Origin: Gemmatimonadota bacterium
GTDB lineage: Bacteria; JAAXHH01
Assembly: GCA_009841265.1 (NCBI GenBank)
Contig: VXMB01000009.1
Span: forward strand, 1,412,216-1,476,215
Reading direction: 5' to 3'
DNA length: 64,000 nt
This document shows positions 8,974 to 16,633 of the stretch, in pieces. Numbering within the stretch: position 1 is the first letter of the stretch; every line of letters begins with the position of its first letter. A program made the translations under genes and the position numbers. The notes beneath the pieces were generated by a model. That model did no database searches, had not been told where the DNA came from, and worked only from the letters and a program-made list of their open reading frames with translations.

Positions 8974-9729
8974 ATGAGAAACAAGCTGAAAGAGAAGCTG
9001 CGTAACGGCGAAGTGACCTACGGCGTATCCGTCGGCACCCCCAGTAACGACATCGTGGAGCTGGTGTCTAACCTGGCCTTCGACTGGATCTGGTTCGATG
9101 GCGAACACGGCCCGCTGAATACCGAGATCCTTCATCCCATGATCCAGGCGACCCGGGGCCGGGACGTCACCCCGCTCGTCCGCGTACCGTGGAACGACAT
9201 GGTGCATATCAAGAAGGCGCTGGACATCGGGGCGGAAGGCCTGATCATTCCCTGGGTCAACAACCGGGAGCAGGCGGAGTACGCCGTCCGCGCAGCCAAG
9301 TATCCGCCCATGGGCATCCGCGGGATGGGCGCCCGCTTCCTCAATACCGCCGGTCTGGACCTGGCCGAATACCTCCGGACCGCCAACGAAGAAACCTTCA
9401 TCATGGTCCAGATCGAAACCGTCGAGGCCGTGGAGAACCTCGAAGACATACTCACCACGCCCGGTGTCGACGCTTTCCTGGTCGGACCGAACGACCTCGC
9501 GGCCTCTCATGGCTACGTGGGCCAGCCGACGCACCCGGAGATGGAGAAGGTCATCAAGGGAATCATGGACCGGGGAAAGGAACTCGGCGTGCCCGGTGGA
9601 TTCGCGTTCATCTCGATGGAGGCCAACCGGAAGCGGATCGCGGAGGGCTTCCAGTGGATCACCCTCGGAAGCGACATGGGGTTCCTGGCCCAGGCGGCCC
9701 GGGCGTCGCTTGCCGAGGTCGGCAGGTAG
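8974..9729 (+). CDS. HpcH/HpaI-family class II aldolase
   Basis: A 251-residue metal-dependent aldolase or lyase of the HpcH/HpaI family, which cleaves 2-keto-3-deoxy acids to pyruvate and an aldehyde. The key residues line up with the characterised enzymes: His45 in FDGEHGP, Arg70 in LVRVPW, and the metal ligands Glu148 in VQIETVE and Asp174 in GPNDLAAS. I use the ATG preceded by CGGGAGAA rather than far-upstream alternatives that run through the divergent promoter region. It probably serves a sugar-acid or aromatic catabolic route together with the neighbouring enzymes. The aldehyde partner is unknown. Confidence 0.9.
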   Translation: MRNKLKEKLRNGEVTYGVSVGTPSNDIVELVSNLAFDWIWFDGEHGPLNTEILHPMIQATRGRDVTPLVRVPWNDMVHIKKALDIGAEGLIIPWVNNREQAEYAVRAAKYPPMGIRGMGARFLNTAGLDLAEYLRTANEETFIMVQIETVEAVENLEDILTTPGVDAFLVGPNDLAASHGYVGQPTHPEMEKVIKGIMDRGKELGVPGGFAFISMEANRKRIAEGFQWITLGSDMGFLAQAARASLAEVGR

Positions 9730-9780
9730 CCTTTCGGATCGGCCCGCCGGGGTTCGAGGATCGGCCGCCGGGCGGAGCAG

Positions 9781-11124
9781 TCAGTCCCCGTTCCGGTCTT
9801 TCGAAAGCCGCCGTCGAATGGCCATGGCATGGGCCGACAGGCCTTCGGCCTCCGCTAGCCGAATCGCGGCCGGCCCCAGGCGTTTCTCCGCCTCTTCGTT
9901 GACCGCGAAGAGGCTGGTGATCTTCAGGAAATCGCGGACGCTCAAGGGAGAATGGAACCGGGCGCTGCCCCCGGTGGGCATGACGTGGCTGGGACCGGTG
10001 ACGTAGTCGCCCAGGGCCTCGGAGGAATGTTCTCCCACGAAGATCCCCCCGGCGTTTTGAATGCCGTCCAACAGCGGCCAGGGATCTGCCACCAGCAGAC
10101 ACAGGTGCTCCGGTGCGTAGCTGTTAGCCAGTTCGACCGCCTCTTTCAGATCCGTTACGAGTACGATCCCTCCGTGCTGAGCCAGGGATGAACGGATGGT
10201 GTCCGCCCGGTCCAGTTCGGCCAGCTGTTCCTCCACGGCCTGTTGCACCGCCAGAGCCAGCGTCGACGACGGCGTGATCAATATGGCGCTCGCCATCGAA
10301 TCGTGCTCGGCCTGCGCCAGCAGGTCGGCCGCCGCGAGGTCCGGACTGGCCGTCTCGTCGGCGATGAGCAGAGTCTCGGTGGGGCCCGCGAGCTGGTCGA
10401 TATCCACGATCCCGTACACCTGGCGCTTGGCCAGTGTCACGAAGACGTTTCCCGGACCCACGATCTTGTCGACACGTGGAACGGTCGCGGTGCCATGGGC
10501 CATCGCCGCGATCGCCTGGGCGCCGCCGATACGGTAGACCTTGTCCGCGCCTGCCACGGAAGCCGCGGCCAGCACGGCGGGCGGCACCGCGCCGTCCCTG
10601 CCGGGCGGCGTGACCACGACGACCTCCCGGACGCTCGCGACCCGAGCCGGGATCACGGCCATCAGAAGCGAGGAAGGATAGGCCGGGCCTCCTCCGGGTA
10701 CGTACACGCCCACCCGGTCCAGCGGCCGGACGATCTGGCCGGTACCGCCCTCTTCGTCCCAGTGCGTCCAGGACCCGGCCGGCTGCCGCGCGTGAAAAGT
10801 CCGTATACGGCCGGCCGCGGTCTCCAGGGCATCGCGCAACCCGGAAGGCAGCGATTCGGCCGCCTCGTCGATTTCGGACCGGGGGACCTCGAAGGCGCCC
10901 GGGGCACTTCCGTCCAGCAGCCGGGCGTACTTCCTGATCGCATCATCCCCGTTGTCTCTGACGTCGTCGATGATGCGGGCTACCGCCTGTTCCGCCGTCA
11001 GGGGCTCGCCGAACAGTTCCTGGTTCCGTGCTTCGATTTCCGGCGAGTGCATGGCCTCGTTCAGCGGACGCCGCCGCAGGATGCTCGACCCGGCCTCTTC
11101 GGCGGACAGTATTCGGATTTTCAT
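9781..11124 (-). CDS. hisD: Histidinol dehydrogenase
   Basis: Catalyses the last two oxidations of histidine synthesis, L-histidinol to L-histidine with NAD. The 447-residue protein keeps all defining residues: zinc ligands Gln271, His274, Asp373 (in LGDYVTG) and His432, and the catalytic pair Glu339-His340 in YAPEHL. The GPSHVMPT block is canonical HisD. No other his gene is nearby. It follows a DUF1611 protein and a Gfo/Idh oxidoreductase in the same direction with a 19-bp gap. HisD homologues can act on other alcohols, such as sulfopropanediol, so the isolated location leaves a small doubt about substrate. Confidence 0.88.
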   Translation of the reverse strand: MKIRILSAEEAGSSILRRRPLNEAMHSPEIEARNQELFGEPLTAEQAVARIIDDVRDNGDDAIRKYARLLDGSAPGAFEVPRSEIDEAAESLPSGLRDALETAAGRIRTFHARQPAGSWTHWDEEGGTGQIVRPLDRVGVYVPGGGPAYPSSLLMAVIPARVASVREVVVVTPPGRDGAVPPAVLAAASVAGADKVYRIGGAQAIAAMAHGTATVPRVDKIVGPGNVFVTLAKRQVYGIVDIDQLAGPTETLLIADETASPDLAAADLLAQAEHDSMASAILITPSSTLALAVQQAVEEQLAELDRADTIRSSLAQHGGIVLVTDLKEAVELANSYAPEHLCLLVADPWPLLDGIQNAGGIFVGEHSSEALGDYVTGPSHVMPTGGSARFHSPLSVRDFLKITSLFAVNEEAEKRLGPAAIRLAEAEGLSAHAMAIRRRLSKDRNGD

Positions 11125-11143
11125 CTTCCCCTCACTGGTCTGG

Positions 11144-12196
11144 TCATGGGGTATTCCCGGTCGCGGGCCTCAGTGGCGCAAGCGCCTCGAGTATGGGACC
11201 GCAACCGAATTTCACGCAGTCCGTCGCCGGAAGCCCGGTCTCTCCTTCGACCCGGTCCACTTCCCGCCCGGCATCGTCCAGAGACATTCCGATGCAGTTG
11301 AGCGACACGGCGACGACCCGGCAGGGGAACAGGGGCCGGGCAATGGTCTCGTGGGCGGTAATCATCTCCGCGTAGGACGGCACGACCACGGGTAGGTTGC
11401 GCATCACGTCCCTGCCCGGCTGGTGGCACAGTACCAGGGCCTGCGGCGCCGCGCCGTGAAGCAGACCGAGCGATACGCCCGAATAGGAAGGATGCAGAAT
11501 CGTGCCCTGCCCTTCGATGACCAGCAGTTCCCGGTGCTTGCGTTCCATTACGAGTCTTTCCGCCGCGCCCGATATGTAGTCCGCCGCCACGGTATCCACC
11601 GCGATGCCCGATCCGGCGATCATGATGCCGGTCTGCCCGGTGGCCACGAACTCGGCGTCCCAGCCTGCCTCGCGGGCCGCGCGGTCGATTTCGATCGCGG
11701 CGATCTTCTTGCCGATGCTGGAGTCGGCGCCGACGGTCAGTACACGCAGGTTGGGGAGACCGTGGACCTGGTGCCGCCCCACATCCAGGTCTCCGGGTGG
11801 CTGCCGCACGTCCCACAGCCGCACGCCTTTCTGTTCAGCATGCCGGGCGAACCCCTCGTCCTCGTTGAGAAAAGTATGCAGCCCGTTTACCACCTCGAGC
11901 CCGTGCTCGATGGCCTCGTGGATGATTTCCCGCCAGGCATCGGGCAGAACGCCCCCGGGCGTCGCGATGCCGATGACCAGCGAGGTCGGTTCGAAGGCCA
12001 TCGCCTCTCTCAGCGTCGCCACGATCGGGATGCCCGTACCCACCTCGAGCACGTCTTCGAGTTTCCTGCCGGCGTGCACGCTGTCGAGCACCGCCACGGT
12101 CTCATCGGACTTGTAGCGGACCAGGGACGCGGCCGTCTTGGAGGAGAACGTGCCCAGCTGGCCCTCGGTGAGAATTACCATTCGCCTGGGTTGCAT
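11144..12196 (-). CDS. DUF1611 P-loop protein
   Basis: A 350-residue DUF1611 family protein. Members have an N-terminal Rossmann-like region and a C-terminal P-loop nucleotide-binding domain. Here the loop reads VGADSSIGKKIA, followed by VATGQTGIM. In other genomes the family often sits beside an enolase-type amino-acid epimerase, but no epimerase is seen here. The biochemical role is not established. It lies between a Gfo/Idh oxidoreductase and hisD on the minus strand. The start codon is embedded in a 20-bp tandem repeat that supplies an AGG-containing ribosome-binding site; a second ATG five codons downstream is an alternative. Confidence 0.82.
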   Translation of the reverse strand: MQPRRMVILTEGQLGTFSSKTAASLVRYKSDETVAVLDSVHAGRKLEDVLEVGTGIPIVATLREAMAFEPTSLVIGIATPGGVLPDAWREIIHEAIEHGLEVVNGLHTFLNEDEGFARHAEQKGVRLWDVRQPPGDLDVGRHQVHGLPNLRVLTVGADSSIGKKIAAIEIDRAAREAGWDAEFVATGQTGIMIAGSGIAVDTVAADYISGAAERLVMERKHRELLVIEGQGTILHPSYSGVSLGLLHGAAPQALVLCHQPGRDVMRNLPVVVPSYAEMITAHETIARPLFPCRVVAVSLNCIGMSLDDAGREVDRVEGETGLPATDCVKFGCGPILEALAPLRPATGNTP

Positions 12197-12242
12197 ATTA
12201 CTCGCCTGGGTTGCGAATTACTCGCCTGGGTTGCGAATTCCC
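12183..12242. repeat. Three tandem 20-bp repeats at a gene junction
   Basis: CGCCTGGGTTGC followed by ATATTACT, GAATTACT or GAATTCCC repeats three times with a 20-bp period (12183, 12203, 12223). On the coding minus strand each copy reads GCAACCCAGGCG, contains an AGG Shine-Dalgarno-like core, and the array spans the stop of the oxidoreductase and the start of the DUF1611 gene. The oxidoreductase tail (NPGE then TAA) is itself encoded by one copy. Confidence 0.9.
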
Positions 12243-13282
12243 GCCGAACCCCAGCTCATCGAAACGACGCGGCCGGTTTCCAGGGATTCCGTGGCAGCAT
12301 CCAGTACCTTCATCAGCTCCAGCATTTCGCGGGGCTGGACGGCCATTTCGGCGCCTTCGGTCAGCACGGCCGAGATGTTTCGATAGTAGTCCACCCAACT
12401 TCCTTTCACCGGATCCAGGATCAACTCCTCTACCCCACCGTCCCGCTCCGTGACCACCCGGACATGGTCTTCGGGTGCCTCCACCGCGTCCTCGATCCTG
12501 CCCTTCTTCATCCAGTCCTCCTGGGGATCGAGTCCCGTCTTCACGAGGGATCCTCGAGTACCCAGCACGTACCAGTGGGGCTTGGATATATGCGACAGAT
12601 TGCTGATTTCCATCCTGTATTCAGTACCCGTTTCGAAATACAGCGTGCAGGTGACATGATCTTCTATGTCCCCTTCCCACAGGCGTTTGTGGCCATTGCA
12701 GTAGACCGCCTCGGGACGGCCGGCCAGCAGCTGCAGCCCCTGGTCGACCAGGTGGGCGCCCCAGTCGTAAAGCAGCCCTCCGCTGTCCGCCCGGCTGGTC
12801 CGCCAGCCCCTGGATGCCCGGAACCTGTGCACCGCTCTTTCGACCAGGAAGGGTTCGCCAAGCAGGCCGTCGTCCACGGCCTTGCGCACGGTCAGATAGC
12901 CCCAGTCCCAGCGGCGGTTGTGGAAGACACTCAGCATGACCCCGCGACGCCGGCTGACCGCGATCATTTCCCCGGCTTCGGCGGCCGACATGCACATGAC
13001 CTTGTCGACGACCACGTGTCTACCGGCCTCCATGGCTTCGATGGCCAGGGAAGCGTGGGTATGGTGAGGCGTGGCCAGGATGATCAGCTGGATGCCGTCG
13101 TCTGCCAGGAGATCGGTCAGGGTCTCATATGTATCCACGGACCCGTCCCGATGCGCCTGTGCCCGGCGTTCAGGGTCCCGGCTGGCCACGGCGGCGAGTT
13201 TCAACCCCTCGGTCCGCGAAACCAGGTAGGCGTGGAAAAGCCGTCCCGCCAGTCCGTAGCCCACGATGCCCGTACGTATCAT
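12218..13282 (-). CDS. Gfo/Idh/MocA family oxidoreductase
   Basis: A 354-residue NAD(P)-dependent dehydrogenase. It opens with the Rossmann motif GIVGYGLAGR, and HVVVDKVM occupies the place of the usual EKP strand, with its lysine available for catalysis. The C-terminal half has the GFO_IDH_MocA alpha/beta substrate domain (DWGAHLVDQG). I start at the ATG preceded by GGGGAG; the longer reading begins inside the promoter. It heads a unit continuing into DUF1611 and hisD. The substrate is probably a sugar, inositol or amino-polyol, which is inference. Confidence 0.88.
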   Translation of the reverse strand: MIRTGIVGYGLAGRLFHAYLVSRTEGLKLAAVASRDPERRAQAHRDGSVDTYETLTDLLADDGIQLIILATPHHTHASLAIEAMEAGRHVVVDKVMCMSAAEAGEMIAVSRRRGVMLSVFHNRRWDWGYLTVRKAVDDGLLGEPFLVERAVHRFRASRGWRTSRADSGGLLYDWGAHLVDQGLQLLAGRPEAVYCNGHKRLWEGDIEDHVTCTLYFETGTEYRMEISNLSHISKPHWYVLGTRGSLVKTGLDPQEDWMKKGRIEDAVEAPEDHVRVVTERDGGVEELILDPVKGSWVDYYRNISAVLTEGAEMAVQPREMLELMKVLDAATESLETGRVVSMSWGSAGIRNPGE

Positions 13283-13338
13283 AACGACTCCCCACACGCT
13301 CGTCCCGCGTCCTCCGCCCCGCCTGCTATGCGGGGGAC

Positions 13339-13368
13339 AATATACGGGATGGGCCGGATGCATGGCAA
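13339..13368 (-). promoter_or_regulatory. Promoter for the oxidoreductase-DUF1611-hisD unit
   Basis: Minus-strand TTGCCA (13368-13363, 5 of 6), an 18-bp spacer and TATATT (13344-13339, 5 of 6), giving a leader of about 50 nt. On the opposite strand a TATAAT at 13386-13391 could serve the divergent sulfatase gene, but its -35 is poor. Confidence 0.5.
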
Positions 13369-13495
13369 ACGCGAATTGGGTGATTTATAATGTCCGTGAC
13401 ATTCCACCGGCGGCGCACTAATTTGCCGTTTCAACCGTCTTAAACCCGCACCTTCCGATCACATGCCGGGTAACCACCCGATCCCGAGGCCCACC

Positions 13496-14962
13496 ATGGC
13501 ATCATCGCGACCGAACGTGCTCTGCATCCTTACCGACGACCAGGGCGTCTGGGCGGCGGGCTGTTACGGCAACGGGGAAATCCGCACGCCGCACATCGAC
13601 CGGATCGCGGAGACCGGGGTTCGCTTCGATCGGTTCTTCGTGGCCACGCCCGTCTGCTCCCCCAGCCGCGCGACGCTGCTGACCGGCCGGATCCCCTCCC
13701 AGCATGGCGTGCACGACTGGATCAGGGGAGGCAATGTCGGCGAGGACGCGGCTTCCTACCTCGAGGGAGAAACGGCGTATACCGATGTGCTCGCGGCCCA
13801 CGGATGGCGATGCGGCCTCAGCGGCAAATGGCACCTGGGGAACAGCACCCTGCCCCAGCACGGGTTCTCCCACTGGTTCACCCACCAGTTCGGCGGCGGT
13901 CCCTACAATGATGCGCCTATGGTCCGGAACGGCGTCCCGGTCACCGAACCGGGGTATGTCACGAACGTCATTACCGACGATGCGCTGGCCTTCATCGACC
14001 GCCACGCCAACCAGGATGATCCGTTCTACCTGAGCGTCCACTACACCGCGCCGCACAGTCCGTGGACGGGGCATCCGCAGGATATTGTAGATTCCTACGA
14101 TGACTGCCCTTTCGACTCCTGCCCCCAGGAGCCCGTCCACCCCTGGGCAGGCGGCCTGACCCGCGAATGCATGGGTGACCGGGAAAGCCTGAAGGGCTAC
14201 TTCGCGGCCGTCACGGCCATGGACCTCGACGTAGGCCGTTTGCTGGACCGGCTCGATCATCACGGCATCCGCGAAGACACCCTGGTGGTCTTCCTGAGCG
14301 ACAACGGTTTCAGCCTCGGACACCACGGGTTCTGGGGCAAGGGCAACGGAACCAGCCCGCTGAACATGTACGAGAACTCCATCCTGGTGCCTGCGCTCGT
14401 AAGTCAACCCGGGCGCCTGCCCGAAGGCGCCGTGCAGCAGGCGATGATCAGCGCCTACGATTTCATGCCCACGCTCCTGTCCTACCTGGAACTGCCCGTG
14501 CCCTGGGAACGCAACCTGCCGGGGCGTAACTACCTGGACGCCTGGATGTGCGGGGCGGCCCGGCCAGCCCGTGCTGAGACGTCCGACGCCGGCCCGGATG
14601 ACCAGGCGGCCCGGGGCAACGCGACCGATACCGGCCGGGACCACGTCGTGGTATTCGACGAATACGGCGGCACGCGCATGATCCGCTCCGAATCGTGGAA
14701 ATACGTGCACCGGTATCCCGACGGACCCAATGAACTGTACGACCTGGAAAACGATCCTGACGAACGGGCGAATCTCGCGGACGATGCCGGTTACGCCGGC
14801 AGGCGCCGGTCGCTGCGCGGCGAGTTGGAGGGCTGGTTCGAACGCTATGCCGACCCGGACCGGGACGGCTGGTCCAGGCAGGTCTCCGGTGCCGGTCAAC
14901 TGCGACCCGTCGGCGGCGACTGGGATGACGACTCGCCTGCTTTCGAACAACTGAAATCGTGA
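13496..14962 (+). CDS. Sulfatase (arylsulfatase family)
   Basis: A type I sulfatase of 488 residues. Metal-binding Asp residues lie in LTDDQG, and the formylglycine motif CSPSR has Cys54 as the residue to be oxidised by a maturase not present in this window. The GKWHLG and LSDNGF blocks are also typical. No signal peptide is seen, so it is probably cytoplasmic. An upstream ATG would add 11 residues; the chosen one begins MASSRPNVL, as in close family members. It is followed 11 bp later by a sugar-phosphate isomerase-like gene and then an SDR, suggesting degradation of a sulfated sugar or similar compound. Confidence 0.9.
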   Translation: MASSRPNVLCILTDDQGVWAAGCYGNGEIRTPHIDRIAETGVRFDRFFVATPVCSPSRATLLTGRIPSQHGVHDWIRGGNVGEDAASYLEGETAYTDVLAAHGWRCGLSGKWHLGNSTLPQHGFSHWFTHQFGGGPYNDAPMVRNGVPVTEPGYVTNVITDDALAFIDRHANQDDPFYLSVHYTAPHSPWTGHPQDIVDSYDDCPFDSCPQEPVHPWAGGLTRECMGDRESLKGYFAAVTAMDLDVGRLLDRLDHHGIREDTLVVFLSDNGFSLGHHGFWGKGNGTSPLNMYENSILVPALVSQPGRLPEGAVQQAMISAYDFMPTLLSYLELPVPWERNLPGRNYLDAWMCGAARPARAETSDAGPDDQAARGNATDTGRDHVVVFDEYGGTRMIRSESWKYVHRYPDGPNELYDLENDPDERANLADDAGYAGRRRSLRGELEGWFERYADPDRDGWSRQVSGAGQLRPVGGDWDDDSPAFEQLKS

Positions 14963-14973
14963 AGGAGACCTCG

Positions 14974-15735
14974 ATGGCTGCAAGCAAAATCGCCGTTACG
15001 CTCTATACGTTGCGCGACTTCGTGCAGACGCCGGCCGACATCGCGGACACCCTGAAGAAAGTCAAGTCCATCGGCTATGATCACATTCAGCTTTCGGCCC
15101 TCGGTCCCGTCGACCCCGCAGAGCTCGGCAGCATGATCCGGGACGCCGGCCTGCGCGTCTGCGCCACGCACGTGCCCTTCGAAAGGCTGCAGGACGAACC
15201 GAACAAAGTGATCGAGGAGCACCGCCTCTGGGGTTGCGAGCATATTGCCGTCGGGTCCATGCCGCGGTCCTACTGGGACGACCCGGACGGGTTCTCCCGG
15301 TTCGCGGCGGACGCGTCGGCCGTCGCGCTCAGGTTGAAGAAAGCCGGCATGTCCTTCAGCTACCATAATCACCATACGGAACTCGTGCGCGTGGGTGGAC
15401 GGACGGGCCTGGCCATCCTGGTGGAGGACAGCGATCCCGCCCTGTGCTTCGAGATCGACACCTACTGGATCCAGTACGGCGGGGGCGACCCGATCCACTG
15501 GATCGAACGGGTAAGCAACCGGTGCCCGGTCATCCACTTCAAAGATCTGGGCGTGTCGGGCAGGGAGCAGATGATGGCCGAGATCGGCGAGGGGAACATG
15601 AACTGGCCCGGTATCGTCACCGCCTGCGAGACCGCCGGGGCCCAGTGGTACGTGGTCGAGCAGGATACCTGCGCCGGCGATCCCTTCGACAGCATCGCCA
15701 TCAGCTTCCGCAACATGACGGCCATGGGACTTTGA
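14974..15735 (+). CDS. Sugar phosphate isomerase/epimerase-like TIM barrel protein
   Basis: A 253-residue xylose-isomerase-like TIM barrel (AP endonuclease 2 superfamily). Likely divalent metal ligands are seen in YHNHHTE, FEIDTYW, IHFKDLG and VVEQDTC. GAAGGAGACC gives a strong ribosome-binding site for this ATG; a GTG five codons earlier overlaps the sulfatase stop and is less likely. Members isomerise or epimerise keto-sugars and inosose. With the sulfatase upstream and the SDR downstream it forms a compact catabolic unit. The exact substrate is unknown. Confidence 0.88.
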   Translation: MAASKIAVTLYTLRDFVQTPADIADTLKKVKSIGYDHIQLSALGPVDPAELGSMIRDAGLRVCATHVPFERLQDEPNKVIEEHRLWGCEHIAVGSMPRSYWDDPDGFSRFAADASAVALRLKKAGMSFSYHNHHTELVRVGGRTGLAILVEDSDPALCFEIDTYWIQYGGGDPIHWIERVSNRCPVIHFKDLGVSGREQMMAEIGEGNMNWPGIVTACETAGAQWYVVEQDTCAGDPFDSIAISFRNMTAMGL

Positions 15736-15775
15736 CCCAGCTTCCGTTCACCACCTATATCGATGCGAGGGTACC

Positions 15776-16555
15776 ATGATCGACCTTACAGGTAAAACGG
15801 CCCTGATCAGCGGTTCCTCCCGCGGGATCGGCAAAGGCATCGCACTGGAAATGGCCCGCACCGGGGCGGACATCGCCGTCAACTACTTCCGCCACCGGGA
15901 CGACGGCGAGGAAGTCGCGGACGAAATCCGGGCCATGGGGCGGCGTGCGGTCGTCATCGGCGCGGACGCGTCGGACCGGTCCGCGGTGGACGAGATGGTG
16001 GAACAGACAGCCGAGGAGCTCGGCGGACCCGATATTGTCGTGGCCAATGCCTACTATTCGACGCGGGAGCCCTTTCTCGAGATGGACGTGGATGAACTGC
16101 GGAAAACCTACGATGTCAGCCTCTTCGGCGCCTTCCACATGGCCCAGTCCGGCGCCCGGAAGATGGTGGCCGGAGGGAAGGGCGGCAGCATCCTCTTCAT
16201 CAGTTCGGTCATGTCCTTCCTGCCTTTCCCCACTTCGCTCGCCTACTCTTCGGCCAAGGCCGGGATGAACCACATGGCGGCCATCATCGCCCTGGAACTG
16301 CTGGAGCACCGCATCCGCGTGAATGTGATCGAACCCGGGTGGACCGACACGCCGGGCGAGCGGCAGTACTCCACGGAGCAGGAACTCGAGGAAGGCGGCA
16401 GGCGGCTTCCCTGGGGCCGGATGGGCAGGATCGAGGACCTGGGAAAGGCCGCCACTTTTCTGTGTTCCGACGCCGCGGACTACATCACCGGGGAAGTCTT
16501 GCGCGTAGACGGTGGATTCTGGCTCAAGCGCGGCACGGCCTCCATCAAGGAGTGA
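15776..16555 (+). CDS. Short-chain dehydrogenase/reductase
   Basis: A classical 259-residue SDR. The NAD(P) motif is SGSSRGIGKG, and the catalytic Ser lies in SSVMS with Tyr and Lys in AYSSAKAG. The C-terminal strand GEVLRVDGGF is also standard. The usual NNAG motif is replaced by VANAYY, which occurs in some branches. GAGGG precedes the ATG. It is the third gene in line after the sulfatase and isomerase genes and most likely oxidises or reduces a sugar intermediate. Confidence 0.88.
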   Translation: MIDLTGKTALISGSSRGIGKGIALEMARTGADIAVNYFRHRDDGEEVADEIRAMGRRAVVIGADASDRSAVDEMVEQTAEELGGPDIVVANAYYSTREPFLEMDVDELRKTYDVSLFGAFHMAQSGARKMVAGGKGGSILFISSVMSFLPFPTSLAYSSAKAGMNHMAAIIALELLEHRIRVNVIEPGWTDTPGERQYSTEQELEEGGRRLPWGRMGRIEDLGKAATFLCSDAADYITGEVLRVDGGFWLKRGTASIKE

Positions 16556-16633
16556 CTTCCGGCGCGAGCGGGCGCGACCAGACCAAAGTGGGCGCGACCA
16601 GGCCGGATCGGGCTCGGCCGGGCTTGACCAGGC

